Below, in pieces: positions 11,574-22,499 of a stretch of DNA of 64,000 bases. The notes beneath the pieces are model-generated. The model worked only from the letters and a program-made list of their open reading frames with translations. It had not been told where the DNA came from and did no database searches. A program made the position numbers and the translations under genes. This stretch comes from Narthecium ossifragum. Its lineage: Eukaryota > Streptophyta > Magnoliopsida > Dioscoreales > Nartheciaceae. Numbering within the stretch: the stretch's first letter is position 1; each line of letters begins with the position of its first letter. The stretch lies in assembly GCA_963920575.1 (NCBI GenBank), contig OY986969.1, positions 27,319,434-27,383,433 on the forward strand, read 5' to 3'.

Positions 11574-12000
11574 GGTTTTTTTTTATTAATTGAGCCCAAA
11601 GACTAGGCACCTATATATATAAGGGTTAAGTACAAAATTGCTCAAGGGGAATGAGGACATGCCCCTCAGTCCCCTCCATGCCTGCAAAAACAAAGCGTAA
11701 TCTCAGCGCTTCGCGTGCCAGCCAATCCGCGTGCATGTTGTTTTTCACGGGGGATGTAGGAGACGTGGAACTCACTGAAGTTGCGAGAAAGCCACTACAT
11801 GTCCTGCACAATGCTCCTGCATTCCTCCAGTAGTGGCATCCTACCCTCTTATCATTCTCGTCGTATGAAGAGAGTCAGTCTCGATGAGGACCTGCATGTT
11901 GCCTCGCTATTGCGCATTAAAAACTGCTAAATGGATGCCAAAGAGCTCTCCCATTAGGATGGAGCTAACACTCTACGTGGTGCTCTCAGCCAAGAGGAGT
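11574..12000 (-). mobile_element. L1-type LINE 3' fragment with RNase H remnant
   Basis: On the minus strand the fragment encodes pieces of the plant LINE C-terminal RNase H domain, with ETDSLHTT (about 11870) and NNMHADWLAREALR (about 11715), interrupted by stops. It ends towards 11574 in the tail AGTCTTTGGGCTCAATTAAT followed by A residues. The upstream part is missing, as in 5'-truncated insertions. Confidence 0.75.
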
Positions 12001-12429
12001 AGATCGTCATATCTTCCAGCTGTTTTGGAAGCTTGATCGAAGGATGCGTCAGTTTGGGGTCTAACCCCTTTAGCTGCAATTGTGGCTACACGCTGCTTAC
12101 GATGGTTGAAAATATGTATACTTGCATAAATAGTTTTTGGTCGATTGCAGGGAATATATTTCCAAGATGGGGTCCAGATAATATATGACAACGGTTGGAG
12201 TAATATTTTTCCTCTATCGTTTTGTTTTCACTTCAAGGGAGAATCGTATGATCTTCCTTATAAAGTGTTGGAATCACATATTTGCTTTATCACAATTTTC
12301 TTAAAGTGAAATAATATTCTTGGAAGATATGACATAGATTCTATAGAAAACACTATCATAATAGGGGTTGAAATCAAACACTCTCAAAGGCCAGAACAAA
12401 ATCTTGTCATGAGAAATCATATATTCCAC

Positions 12430-12560
12430 GGTCCTTGTCTAGCTTAAGTAGTCAAGACCTTGTGGTGGTATTGAGTTTTAGTCTTGGTGTCTCAAGCCAC
12501 CAAATTTGTAAAAAATGTTTCCATTTGCCCCAGGATAAAAGGCTTAGTTAAGAAAAAAGA
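12430..12560 (+). mobile_element. SINE-like repeat with A-rich tail
   Basis: The stretch GCCACCAAATTTGT ... CATTTGCCCC ... GATAAAA followed by an A-rich end resembles 58910-59050. Both look like short non-coding retroposons with A-rich 3' ends. A tRNA-like box B is only suggested in the other copy. Confidence 0.35.
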
Positions 12561-12623
12561 AAATAAAAAAACATATATTCCATGAGAATTGGGATCATCG
12601 AGATATGGATTTCGTGGCCTGCA

Positions 12624-12898
12624 TTTTTTTTTTTTTTTGATGAGATGGGCCCTCAGGCTAAAAAAGAGTTACAGATACAAGGTCCTAGCCCAGGCTATTA
12701 AGTAGCGCCGACCCACAATCGCTGGACCAAACAACATCTCTCCCTAATTGACGACAGCCCCGAGCAACGGCATCGGCTATTACATTGCAATCTCTAGAAA
12801 TATAAAGGAACAAAACCGAATCGAAATTAAGAACAGCTAACCATATTTCTCTAGCTATGCCTTCCACACTTAATGGCCATCCTCTCAATCCCTAATTG
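12624..12898 (-). mobile_element. 5'-truncated L1-type LINE insertion with target duplication
   Basis: A 17-bp direct repeat, ATTTCGTGGCCTGCATT, flanks the insert on both sides (copies at about 12609-12625 and 12899-12916). The insert has a poly-T tract on its left, so it lies on the minus strand with its poly-A tail at the left. It encodes the end of a LINE RNase H domain, including ISRDCNVIADAVARGCRQ. This is a clean product of target-primed reverse transcription. Confidence 0.85.
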
Positions 12899-13457
12899 AT
12901 TTCGTGGCCTGCATTGATCCTGCAGTGAAGTGATGAATGTTAACCGTGGGATCAAAACTCAACGGTTGAGATCAAATCATCTTTACGTGGTTAAGCAGAT
13001 AAGTAATAAATAAGAAAGAGAAGAAAAGTGAGAAAAATAATAAATAGAAAAGAGAAGAAATAATGTTGATTTTGACATCAACTGTCGGACTTGCAATGGA
13101 GCTGCTGCAGGCCCCCAATTCCATGGATACATACTATTTGGACCGGACCTCACGTTGAAAATTTGGGCCTAGGTGTTTTAACCAACCATAGCCCAAAATT
13201 GGGTCCAGAAAGGCTATAGCTATAAACGGTCAATCGCTGTGGTTTGTGCCGCGAGAGAATGCATTTCGCTGCTTTACTCTAAAAGGTCAAAAAGGAAATG
13301 TTAAAGTCGATTCTTCGCCTATAAGTTATGTATCTGATGGCTTCTTTTATCAATCCCTCGCCTGCTTTCCTTGGGCAGTGGCGATCCTCAGTAAGATTGC
13401 TTTCAATCTCCACTCCACTCTTCCACTGAGCCGCGCCAACAACTCTTCAGTCCGTCA

Positions 13458-14457
13458 ATGGTCGGTATAGTTAATTAGCAGCCTTCCATGGCAAAACATA
13501 AGTGTGTGGGGCGCGCGGTGTATCTTTTTTTGTTCTGTTTTTGTGTGGGTGTGCGGAACTCATTGTTCGATCCATAACCCTTTTCAATTTTTCATTGTGT
13601 CCATCCAGGGTGGTGGCAATAAGCCACCTGCAGATCACCAGCCGCCTTTATCAGCACAGCTGCCTGACACTTTGCCAGCCGTCGAGGCGTCGGAAGGGCC
13701 ACTTGGGAATGCACCTAGTGAAGAACAGGTAAACGGCAACCGGCCTCTCTTTTTCCTCTGAACTCTTTCACCTCCTCCACTGCATAGTTTACTCTTAAGG
13801 ATTTCTCTCGAGCAGCTGGCCCAGCCACCACCGGCACCAGGCCCACGAGCAGTCGAAATAGGCTCAGGCCCTCCTCCTCCGCAAGGCCCGCCGCCACATG
13901 TCGAAGAGTACCCTCCTCCAGGGCACCACCCGGTGGGTGGAGAAGATGGAGATGATCCAACAGGAAGAGGCGGCCTAAGCGAGGAACCCTTTGTGGATCC
14001 AGATGACAGCAACATGGTCTATGTACCAATAAGATCAGAGATGGGCATAGCTATATGCCGCCTATGTTACCCCCATGATGATAACTTGAACAATATGCCT
14101 CGTTACCTCAGAGTGGATCGTCGCTATGTAACTGGCTTAAGAGATCCAGCTCATTCTCCTGGAAAGAAGAAACTAGCTCACCGGCGCAACCATAACGGTA
14201 AACAGTGCAACCATAAAAGTCATGGTGTCGATGACCAGATGCCTTCGAAGGAATACAGGACGATACCCATAAGCGGCCCGGAAGCATCCGCAGGTCATAA
14301 TGATGACGGAGGATCAACTGAAGGCCGGGATGAACCGGGCACCCTCGTCTATGACAACGTCGTCACTGGGGATCCAAGCAGAGTGAGGTTTGGAGAAGGG
14401 AATCGTGGCGGTCGGTCGACCGGAGGCCGCATCAGTGGTAACCGCGTGCTACGCTAG
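13458..14457 (+). CDS. Branch 2 Pro-rich protein with terminal repeat unit
   Basis: Three exons: start codon alone (13458-13460), 13609-13728 and 13816-14457, all phase 0 with GT-AG introns; 254 residues. Residues 2-41 are a low-complexity Gly/Pro/Glu segment that lacks the Cys motif seen in the paralogue at 25587. Exon 3 has a Pro-rich part, then the branch 2 box DDSNMVYVPIRSEMGI and CYPHDDNLNNMPRYLRVDRR, a Lys/His/Asn-rich linker, and the terminal unit beginning GTLVYDNVVTGDPS and ending GNRVLR. This unit matches one and a half repeats of the branch 1 proteins. The start was chosen because CAGTCCGTCA-ATG-GTCGG corresponds to CAGCTCATCA-ATG-GTCAG at 26955. This is the most intact short branch 2 gene in the window. 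Function unknown. Confidence 0.75.
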
Positions 14458-14459
14458 CT

Positions 14460-15197
14460 AGAGCTAAAGACCACCTATTTGAAGTCAAGAGTGAAGTTCA
14501 CGGCCGGCCCTACCCGGCCGAAGTCTATCACCGCCGGCGACTTGGCCTAGTCATTGAGGGTGAAGCGAATTCCTGATGGTTGATAGCAGTTTCAATTCCT
14601 ACCCAGCTAGTGTGGTGCTTGATGTATTATTATATAAAGTCGAATTTGCAGTATACAGAGGATAGGATTCGCACCTCGGATATCTTATCTGTGGCTTGGA
14701 CTCAATTTTGTTCCGGTACTGCTTTCTCAGTTCTTGGGCTTGATTTTCCGAAAAAAAGTAAAGAACTAAACAAAAAAATCTCTCTGAGGACTGGCATCTT
14801 ATTTTATGAGATTATAACTTATAAAGCTACAACAATCCCCTTCGAGAAACTAGGTTTGAAACGATATAACAATAACAAAGTAGGTCCAGCTCGATCTCGC
14901 AGGTAGACAGCCCTATATGTGAGCGCGCTAATCTTTGTGGAGGAAGGTGATTGTAAGAGATTTTTTGCAATTGCCCGTCCTAAATTAGCTAGGTTTAAAG
15001 ACTCAAACTGTCCTCATGAAATGAGAAAACATATTATCATTACTAAACAAAAAAAGCGATTAAACGGGAATGAATGCCCCAACGTCAGTGCTACTAGATA
15101 TGACAAAAACAAGCTCATGGACCCAACTAGGAAACAGTCGCTTTGGAAAACAGAACCACCTGATTCCGTGATCTCCTCTTGCAACCATGGATCGAAC
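14460..15197. other. Intergenic region between branch 2 gene and actin pseudogene
   Basis: Short open frames here show no recognisable protein features. The first 100 bases are probably the 3' untranslated region of the gene ending at 14457. Confidence 0.4.
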
Positions 15198-16333
15198 TCA
15201 GAAGCACTTCTTGTGAACAATGGTAGGACCTGACTCGTCATATTCTTCCTTGGAAATCCACATCTGTGAATTATAACGACAGTATGTAAGCTGCACCAGT
15301 CATCCACTTAACATATGAAGGAGAAAATGTAAAGCTTTTGGCTGATTATTTCAGCAAGCAATGACTTGACACCTTAATCTCCACAGTGTTTCTAACGGAG
15401 GCGAAGCATTGAAATTTCATGAAATAGGTTCTTGTTACCAAGAAAACGGAACTGTGAGTTGAAAATTTCGTACCGTTTGGAAGGCGCTAAGTGAGGCAAG
15501 GACGGAGCCCCCAATCCAGGCACCATACTTGCGACCATTGGCGGGAACCACATCAACCTTGGTTCTGTGCAAACAAAGAGCTGCGACTTCCTCTCTCAAT
15601 CGGTCCTCAATCCCAGGGAAGATGGTCGAGCCTCCGCTTATAACGATGTTAGCAAAGAGGTCACTCCTAGTATCTGTATCGCATTTCATGACACAGTTGT
15701 AAGCGTCCACATGGATGCCACGAGCTTCAACGCCGATCAGGGATGGCCGGAAGAGGACCTCTGGGCACCTAAATCTCTCTGCCCCAATATTTGTCACCTG
15801 TCCATCAGGTAGCTCGTAATGCTTCTCTATCGAAGTAGACATGCTCCTGGACAGCTCTTGATCGTAGTTATGAGCAACATAGGCAAGCTTTTCTTTCATG
15901 TCCCGGACAACCTCCCGTTCAGCACTTGTGGTGAAGGGATAGCCGCTCTCCGCAAGGAACATCATCAAGGCGTCAGTGAGATCACGGCCGGCAAGATCCC
16001 AGCTATGGATGGCATGAGAGAGGACATAGCCTTCGTAAATAGGGACAGTGTGGGTCACACCATCGCCACATTCCAGCACAAGACCTGTCGATCGAACACA
16101 ACAATTAATATCTTACCCAGTTGATCGATGCATGTCAAATATATACGTTTCTAGAGAAACTTGGAAAGATGACTGGGTTGATCGCCGACATGAATACTAA
16201 CTAACCAGTTGTACGTCCACTGGCATAGAGAGCAAGAGTGGATGGAACAGAGATATATAAGGCAGGGACGTTAAAGGTTTCAAATAAGGATTGAGTCATT
16301 ACTCATTAGCTCCCTGGTTGCGTGGGGGTTGAA

Positions 16334-16354
16334 GGGGGGGGGGGGGGGGGGGGG
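16334..16354. repeat. Poly-G tract inside actin exon 2
   Basis: Twenty-one G on the plus strand, C on the coding strand. It is the site of frame loss in actin exon 2. Homopolymers of this length are also prone to assembly error. Confidence 0.85.
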
Positions 16355-16759
16355 TGGTCCGTCAGCAGCACAGGGTGTTCCTCAGGGGCGACACGCAGTT
16401 CATTGTAGAAGGTCTCATGCCAGATCTTCTCCATGCTATCCATGTCGACAACCATCCCATGCTCAATGGGGTACTTCAAGTTTAGGATTTGTCTTCTGGA
16501 CTGGGCTTCGTTGCCTACGTAAGCATCCTTCCAGTAAGTTCCGGGCATGCCACCAGTGCGGCGAGCTCGGCCGACGACTGTTGGGAACACAGAAATTGGT
16601 ACATCATCGCCAGCAAATCCAGCCTGCAGGGTAACGAAAAGGTCCTATGATCTGCGGTAGGTAGGCGCATACAGAAGTTGGAAAAGGAATGATTTGCCAA
16701 CCTTGATCAGTCCGGTACCGTTGTCACAAACAATCGGCTGGTTAGACTCACCATCGGCC

Positions 16760-17036
16760 CCGGGCGACTGGCCTGGCCGCGTGAACTAATTAGCACCTTG
16801 TCTCCTCTCTGGAGATTAGCTTCCCAATTTAGCAAGCTTCTTTTTGTCCACGTCCCCCGTGAGTTTAACTGACATGCGGACGCCCTTACTAGAGCTGTCT
16901 GGGTGAATCCTTGGGTACCTCAGTCCTGAGTGACTCGCCCAGCTCCTCGGCTTCCCTTTTACCGTTGCTTTTGTATCTTGTATCTTTCTTTTTTCCTTTT
17001 GGCTACCAGCCCCTTGGCTCAACTAATCAAAAAAAA
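16760..17036 (+). mobile_element. Retroposon inserted in actin exon 1
   Basis: The 15-16 bp string AGACTCACCATCGGCC occurs at 16744-16759 and again at 17036-17051. Between the copies lies a 277-bp insert ending in CTTGGCTCAACTAATC plus an A run on the plus strand. Removing it rejoins actin exon 1 exactly. The tail is of the GGCT(T/C)AA(T/C)TAATC-A(n) type shared by the LINE fragments in this window, so it is probably a 5'-truncated LINE or a LINE-tailed SINE. Confidence 0.85.
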
Positions 17037-17059
17037 GACTCACCATCGGCCATCTTCTA

Positions 17060-17690
17060 GTGAAGATCTGCAAACAGATATAGCATGCCGACCTCATGAG
17101 AGCTTAAAAACATTTACTTGAACAAAGTTTCGATCTCTTCTTCCTCAACAGAAAAATGTAAACTAAATATGCTCAAGGTCTTGATTTGGTCTTTGTATTG
17201 ATGATGATAACTTTCTAAATTTATAACACCGTAGAATAACAGATCATGCAAAGCAATACACCATGAACGTACCTTGAATCCGAATCGGAGTCGAAGAAGA
17301 AGAGGCTGAAGAAGGTAAAAGAAGAGATGAGGAGAAGAAGACAGAGTCCCCTGTTATAATGATAGGAAATAATGCTAGGTCGTGGAAGTCTTTCTTATTA
17401 TCCATAATGCTAGGTTGTGCAATAATAATGTCTTATGGTAACTAGATGAAGTGCACACCACACTGTTTTATCAAATATCCGAGAGTTAAATAAGACCTCC
17501 TCGCTCCTCCTATTGACTTGACCTGCACAATTATTGAGAAATTAAATCAAAACTCCTTTACCGCGTAAACAACACAGCCAACTCCCTCCTGGCTTCCTTA
17601 GAACAGGTGGATGTAACGATCCGATATATGACTATGCTGCCAAAGAAGCTAATTCCCAACTCCTTCTTCCTCTTTCCACGCTGCCCATTT
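17060..17690. other. Upstream flank of actin pseudogene and of the 17695 gene
   Basis: No separate gene. The stretch 17590-17690 (TTCCTTAGAACAGGTGGATG, CTTCTTCCTCTTTCCAC) matches 41870-41960 upstream of the branch 2 gene at 41973, so it is the duplicated promoter of this subfamily. Confidence 0.45.
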
Positions 17691-17694
17691 AATC

Positions 17695-18703
17695 ACGGTC
17701 CTCTCTTTTGTCTCGGTAATCTCCCTCTCTCCCTTCCTCTCTCATCGATGGATTGATCGATTGAAGGCAAACTCTGATCACTTTTTGCTTGAAAATACTT
17801 GTTGCAGGGTCTATTCTTTTTCTCGATTAATTAAGCCCATAGGCTAAAACAGAGCAGGTACAACCGTACAAGGATAAGAAAAGACAGGGAGAAGAACAGC
17901 CGGAGAGAATACAAGAAAATAAAAACGAAATGGGGCTGTTTCCAAGCAAGCCCAAGACCGATGATGCTGCTAACTCGGCTCCGGAACGCCCTGATGATGC
18001 CGGCCAAACCGGGGGTCCGCCAGCCTCCCGAGAGGACAATCAGGTAAACCCATGTCCATATTTTGTTGTAGCGAGAACAAAGATCACATGCAAAGCTGGG
18101 AAATACCTGTTGCTCAATGGGTCCTAGAGTGGCAGTTAAAAGCTAGGAATTCTTGGTAACAAGTCCATCCATATTCTATCAGCAAGCAGCTCAGAGAGGA
18201 TTTTTTTTTATTTTTTTTTCTTTAATCTCTGATATGGGCCCTGAGATCTTTATACTGTCCAGGATATATGCTATTGATCTATCAATACTTTCTATTTCCT
18301 TCCTCTTTAAAGCTTTTTGATACTCGAGAGTACCCAATGTCAAAGTTTTGATTTGTTGTTGTATTCTACTTAGAATTTCAAAAGTCAACTTGAGTTTGAC
18401 TAAATATTCACTAAACCGCCACTGCAGCATTCATCACTGCCACCAGAGTCCGGGCAACATCCATACGTTAGTGGGCCTGGGTGGCAGGATGACGATCCTC
18501 AGCCCGGGCGTAATGGGACTGGGTGGCAGGATTACCCTGGCGACCCACGAGCATCCGGAGGTCGCGGTGGCCGCCCAACTGATGGCACCCTTGTCTATGA
18601 TAACGTCGTCACTGGAGATCCATCAAAGGTTGTTATAGGACACGGAAATCGTGGAGGGGGAAGCACCGGTGGCCGAGTCTCCGGGAACCGTGTCAGCCGA
18701 TAG
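17695..18703 (+). CDS. Branch 2 protein, short form with replaced start
   Basis: Likely translated part: 17930-18043 and 18428-18703, phase-0 intron, 129 residues, starting MGLFPSKPK. The second exon has a GWQDD/GWQDY-containing Gly/Pro-rich linker and ends in GTLVYDNVVTGDPSKV and GNRVSR. Compared with the gene at 41973, the original exon 1 (17695-17715, seven codons) begins ACG instead of ATG and is followed by a GT donor. The original exon 2 acceptor (TTGTTGCAG before GGTCTATTC at 17809) is followed by a retroposon tail. The ATG at 17930 lies exactly where the ATG-GLF junction would be in spliced mRNA. The intron 18044-18427 is homologous to 42207-42638. Transcription and start choice need RNA evidence. 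Confidence 0.6.
17816..17926 (-). mobile_element. LINE-type 3' tail fragment in exon 2 of branch 2 gene
   Basis: It begins on the plus strand with TTTTTCTCGATTAATTAAGC, the reverse complement of the tail shared by the LINE fragments here, and runs about 110 bp up to the ATG at 17930. A possible diverged target duplication is GGGTCTATTC against GGGGCTGTTT (three differences in ten). Confidence 0.5.
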
Positions 18704-18981
18704 ATTGCAGAAATGCTACTAGGCATGTGAAGGCCACGGGGATTGATGTTGTTGGAATATGAAGAATCGAGCTATTTTACATCTTTTATTGTTTTGTGTG
18801 TTTGATTTCCTACGTTTGTACTGTATCCCTCAAATTTGTGTTGTTATGTACTTCTTCCGTTGAGTTTCTATTATTTGTATGGATGGCTCTTTGTTTGATG
18901 TCAATGGTTGCGAGCAACATGAAGCAATTTGTGAACTTTGAAATCCTTTTTAACTAATGGGACAGTAAGCATCTCCAATTG

Positions 18982-19029
18982 TAGATCTCATGGTTGTAGC
19001 TTAGCCTACGGGCTTACCTAATGAAAAAA
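18982..19029 (+). mobile_element. Tiny retroposon (about 48 bp) with 18-bp target duplication
   Basis: AGTAAGCAT-C/G-TCCAATTG flanks the insert at 18964-18981 and 19030-19047 with one mismatch. The insert ends GCCTACGGGCTTACCTAATG plus an A run, the same tail type as the LINE fragments. Confidence 0.75.
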
Positions 19030-19161
19030 AGTAAGCATGTCCAATTGCTCACTCCGTTCATCGGGCCATAGCCCATGGGTCCTGTACAAAGCATGAGTTC
19101 CCAGCTTAAGCTCATGACAGAGTATCTAAAGATATATTTTAACAGTCTGCGGTGTCAGAAG

Positions 19162-19260
19162 GCCTAGCCAATATATGTACCGAGTAATATGAAAGCCTAG
19201 CCAATATATGTACCGAGTAATATGAAAGCCTAGCCAATATATGTACCGAGTAATATGAAG
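19162..19260. repeat. 33-bp tandem repeat, three units
   Basis: Three nearly identical copies of a unit starting GCCTAGCCAATATATG and ending GAGTAATATGAAA. The length is a multiple of three, so a minus-strand frame reads as a repeated peptide, but I see no gene around it. Confidence 0.85.
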
Positions 19261-19399
19261 TGCTATGTAAGCTTCACCTTTTGTTTTGTTCTGTATATAA
19301 TTCTGCGTATATTTTTTATACATATAACATGATAATTATAAGTTAATCATTCTATAGTATTAGACGTTTGGAAGCCTCTGTTAAAAGGGTGGATTTACA

Positions 19400-19810
19400 T
19401 TAGCGTAAGAGGTTATATTTCGTGAGACCGAGAGAACGAGAAAGAGCACTTTCACATGAGAGAGAGATCGGGAGGAGAGAGGGAGCTCGAGGCGGCGTTC
19501 TAGCGAATGTAGACCGGCGACTCGGGGGAAGGAGGCGGAAGAGAGGTCGGGCCAACGACGCGTCAGGTGAGGAATTAGATGGGGGGCGGGAGGATGGAGG
19601 GACAACGGGGTGGTCTTGGAAGAGGAGAAAGACAATGGAGGGGAGGAAAAGAGGGGGTCGGCGTGGTTTGGGTGAAACGAGGTCGGGGTCTGGCTTAGGG
19701 GGCGGCAAGGTGGACGGCCGTCGGGTTGCTCGGTCGTTATTGAGAGAGTGGGCGAAGGGAATATAGTGAGGGGAGGAGGGGGGCGAGAGAGGAGATGACG
19801 TGGGAAGAGC
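19400..19810. other. GC-rich low-complexity block
   Basis: Purine-rich on the plus strand, with several overlapping open frames on both strands and Pro/Ser/Arg-rich translations without motifs. It resembles the GC-rich interiors at 22500-24300 and 39720-40900 and is probably part of a non-autonomous DNA element. Confidence 0.35.
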
Positions 19811-19829
19811 AGATCTAAGATTGGCCATT

Positions 19830-21420
19830 ATTATTCACCCATAGAATAAAAATAAAAATGGCAAAACCACCGAGAAGCACCATCACCGACCCCATATATA
19901 TATGATATACCCATAAAATTACAAAAGAACTGATGAACCTCCCTGGCGAACCATTGAGCTTGCGATATAGACAGGGTTTTGTTTTATGAATATGGTACGC
20001 AAGTTGAGGGAGTCGATGTCTCGATGACATTTCTGGGAGAAAATTGATTGTCCAGGTTTCCTACCCGATAGATGAAAAAGAGAGGCTTCTTGGGTATAGG
20101 CAATTATTCTCTAATCTGGTTTTAATTATACTATTGCTGCACGCGTATGAATCTTTTTCATATGGCAATTATTCTTTCAGGCAATTATTGCAAGGTGACC
20201 ATAATTTTCCATTCATTCTGGCCACATGCATCGCATTCACATTGTATGTCTTCAGCTACATGCATAATGGTGGCCTTAATCTATATAAGTCTTCTCTATT
20301 CCCGGTCTTATATTATGCGTCTTGATGCTTTTGTTTATGGGACATGCCAACTTGTCAAAGGCCCGCTAAAACGATAGATGGGATTTAAATGCCGACTTAG
20401 TTATATGGTATAGTATAGTATAGTATAGTTCTCCTCGAGTCCTTCTCTGGTTTTTGTTTATGGCCTTGGCAAGATAAAGGAGTAGATAAATAGTTCTTGT
20501 ACTGGACTTGCTAGCTTATTAGCCTGGTGAGACTTTGTTCAACACCTTATTACTGATTATTTTAGGACCAACGCCGGCCAGGAAGTAGAGGCAACCACCC
20601 AATGAATTAAGTAGCAAAGGAGACGTGTTCTGATAGAGGCATTGTCCTTTCTCTCATTTCCATTGTCATTAACTCGCATTGTCCAAGTCAAGCTAGTTGG
20701 TTGCAGGTCTTATTTAATCTGAGTCTTTTGTCTTTGGTCTTTGTTTATGCACTTGGAGGATTATATATGCTAGTCGATGAGTGCTATTCTCCCAGGTCAT
20801 TGTCATGATTATATTTTAGTCTATTGGTGTAACCTTGCTAGTGTGGTTATCTGTCTGGATAGTCTTTAATTGCGGATGGGTTTTAAACCATGCCTACTAG
20901 ATGTTCGTATTTTTGATCCAACAACGCTACTTCTTGCAGGTCTTATTTAATATGAGGCTTTTGTCTTTGGTCTTTGTTTATGTAGTTGGAGGATTTATAT
21001 ATGCTAGTCGATGGGTGCTATTCTCCCATGTCATTGTCATGATTATATTTTAGTCTAATGGTGTAACCCTACTACTCTACTAGTGTGGTTATCTGTCCGG
21101 GTAGTCTTTAATTGTGGATGGGTTTTAAAGCATGCCTGCTAGATGTTTGTATTTTTGATCCAGCAACGTTACTTCTTGCAGGTCTTATTTAATCTGAGTC
21201 TTTTGCCTTTGGTCTTTGTTTATGCACTTGGAGGATTATACATGCTAGTCGATGAGTGCTATTCTTCCAGGTCATTGTCATGATTATATTTTAGTCTAAT
21301 GGTGTAACCCTACTAATGTGGTTATCTGTCCGGTTAGTCTTTAATTGTGGATGGGTTTTAAACCATGCCTGCTAGATGTTTGTATTTTTGATCCAGCAAC
21401 GTTACCTCTTGCATGTTGTC
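19830..21420. repeat. Segmental duplication, copy 1 (partner 61315-62345)
   Basis: Long near-identity with 61315-62345, for example AAACCACCGAGAAGCACCAT and GAATATGGTACGCAAGTTGA, in the same orientation. Copy 1 has an extra segment at about 20187-20450. The tail of the unit (about 235 bp, starting TTGCAGGTCTTATTTAAT) is present three times in tandem here (20701, 20934 and 21176) and once in copy 2. A short frame (MIVQVSYPIDEKERLLGYRQ) is conserved in both copies, but I do not recognise it. Confidence 0.85.
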
Positions 21421-21429
21421 ATATAATAC

Positions 21430-22490
21430 AACGATCAAGTTTACTCTTCGAACTAAAAACGCTTCCCGATAGGTCATCGATTCCGGAACCGCTCCAAAAA
21501 ACAAGCACATTTAACCTGAAGTTTTCTGACACAATCACTGTCATCACGGTTTTAAAATATGTTGTGTTATAAAAGGTGATTAACATATATATAGATATAT
21601 CCCCAATGTACATCCAGGTGTTGTGGGATTGATTACTTAGCCAGCCGCCCCCAAGACGAATACCACTGTTAAGACGTTGAATCCACACAATCCACCCCAT
21701 CAGGTGGCCCAGCTACTGGGTACCGATACTATTTATAACGCCCCCATCCTTCTCACATAATACCGTCTGCTTTTGACTTATCCTCAGAAACCGAGAACAC
21801 TTCTCAAATTCTGTCCATGAATGCATTAGATCATTCATATGGTTTATTAAAGACATATCTATGGCCAACCATTTCTCCTTTCAACGAACACAAAAAGATA
21901 GCATATGTTGAACATAACATACAAGCATATTTGATATCAACACAATATACATCATAAATAGCAAAATATTTCATATATTCACACAAATACTAGTAGTCCA
22001 TCCTTATCGCCGATCGAGTTCTTTAATTTCGGTTGACCATGGATTAAAAGGTTAGCCCCAACAGCACCCCAAGGCGCTGAAACTTCCTCCAATGGAGACA
22101 CGGAAGTTCCATCAACTCAGGGTGATTGGTGACACAAAGGGTTGTTGGCAGGCCAGGTTATTTCATCTTATATTCTTGTGTATTAGAAATGACTTAGCTT
22201 AGTCTCCTGTTGGAGTCTTCGTATCATCTTGTATTATTCAAATACTCCATTATCCTAATCTAGTATGAAAACAGACACCTACGGTTTAGAATACTAAACA
22301 AAAGCATGTACATCAGTCTGTATGATTGAATAGCTATGACTGAATTAATCATTTTAGCATATATATCACAGTGAATAAGCCTAGCTTTTTTTTTTTAAGG
22401 GATAATTGTTGTTTAGTCTACTTGGCAGATCTTATTTGATATGTAGTCCTCGTACTAAGTTGTTAAGCCATTTAGTCTTTTTTTTCTAAC
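21430..22490. other. Intergenic region, no gene seen
   Basis: AT-rich. The part near 22000-22140 (GAGTTCTTTAATTTCGGTTG) is similar to 33530-33610, a diverged copy of a flank module that recurs beside the clustered genes. Confidence 0.4.
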
Positions 22491-22499
22491 AGCTGTAAA

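Larger units (their letters stand above)
15198..17053 (-). pseudogene. Actin pseudogene with introns
   Basis: Four exons at the usual plant actin positions can be read on the minus strand. Exon 1 (17053..17036 continued at 16743..16702) encodes MADGESNQPIVCDNGTGLIK. Exon 2 (16623..16206) runs from AGFAGDD through KYPIEHG and HPVLLT. Exon 3 (16084..15474) has [14 protein letters not shown] and [10 protein letters not shown]. Exon 4 (15263..15198) ends in MWISK and HKKCF. Nucleotide-binding loops are recognisable. Exon 1 is split by a 277-bp retroposon. Exon 2 carries a 21-base homopolymer (16334-16354) that replaces the sequence after HPVLLTD, and the rest of exon 2 is frameshifted. Exons 3 and 4 remain open. 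Retained introns show it is a decayed gene duplicate, not a processed copy. Confidence 0.9.

Noticed and set aside
12685..12888. Independent small gene
   Set aside because: The frame is the RNase H end of a 5'-truncated LINE with flanking target duplication.
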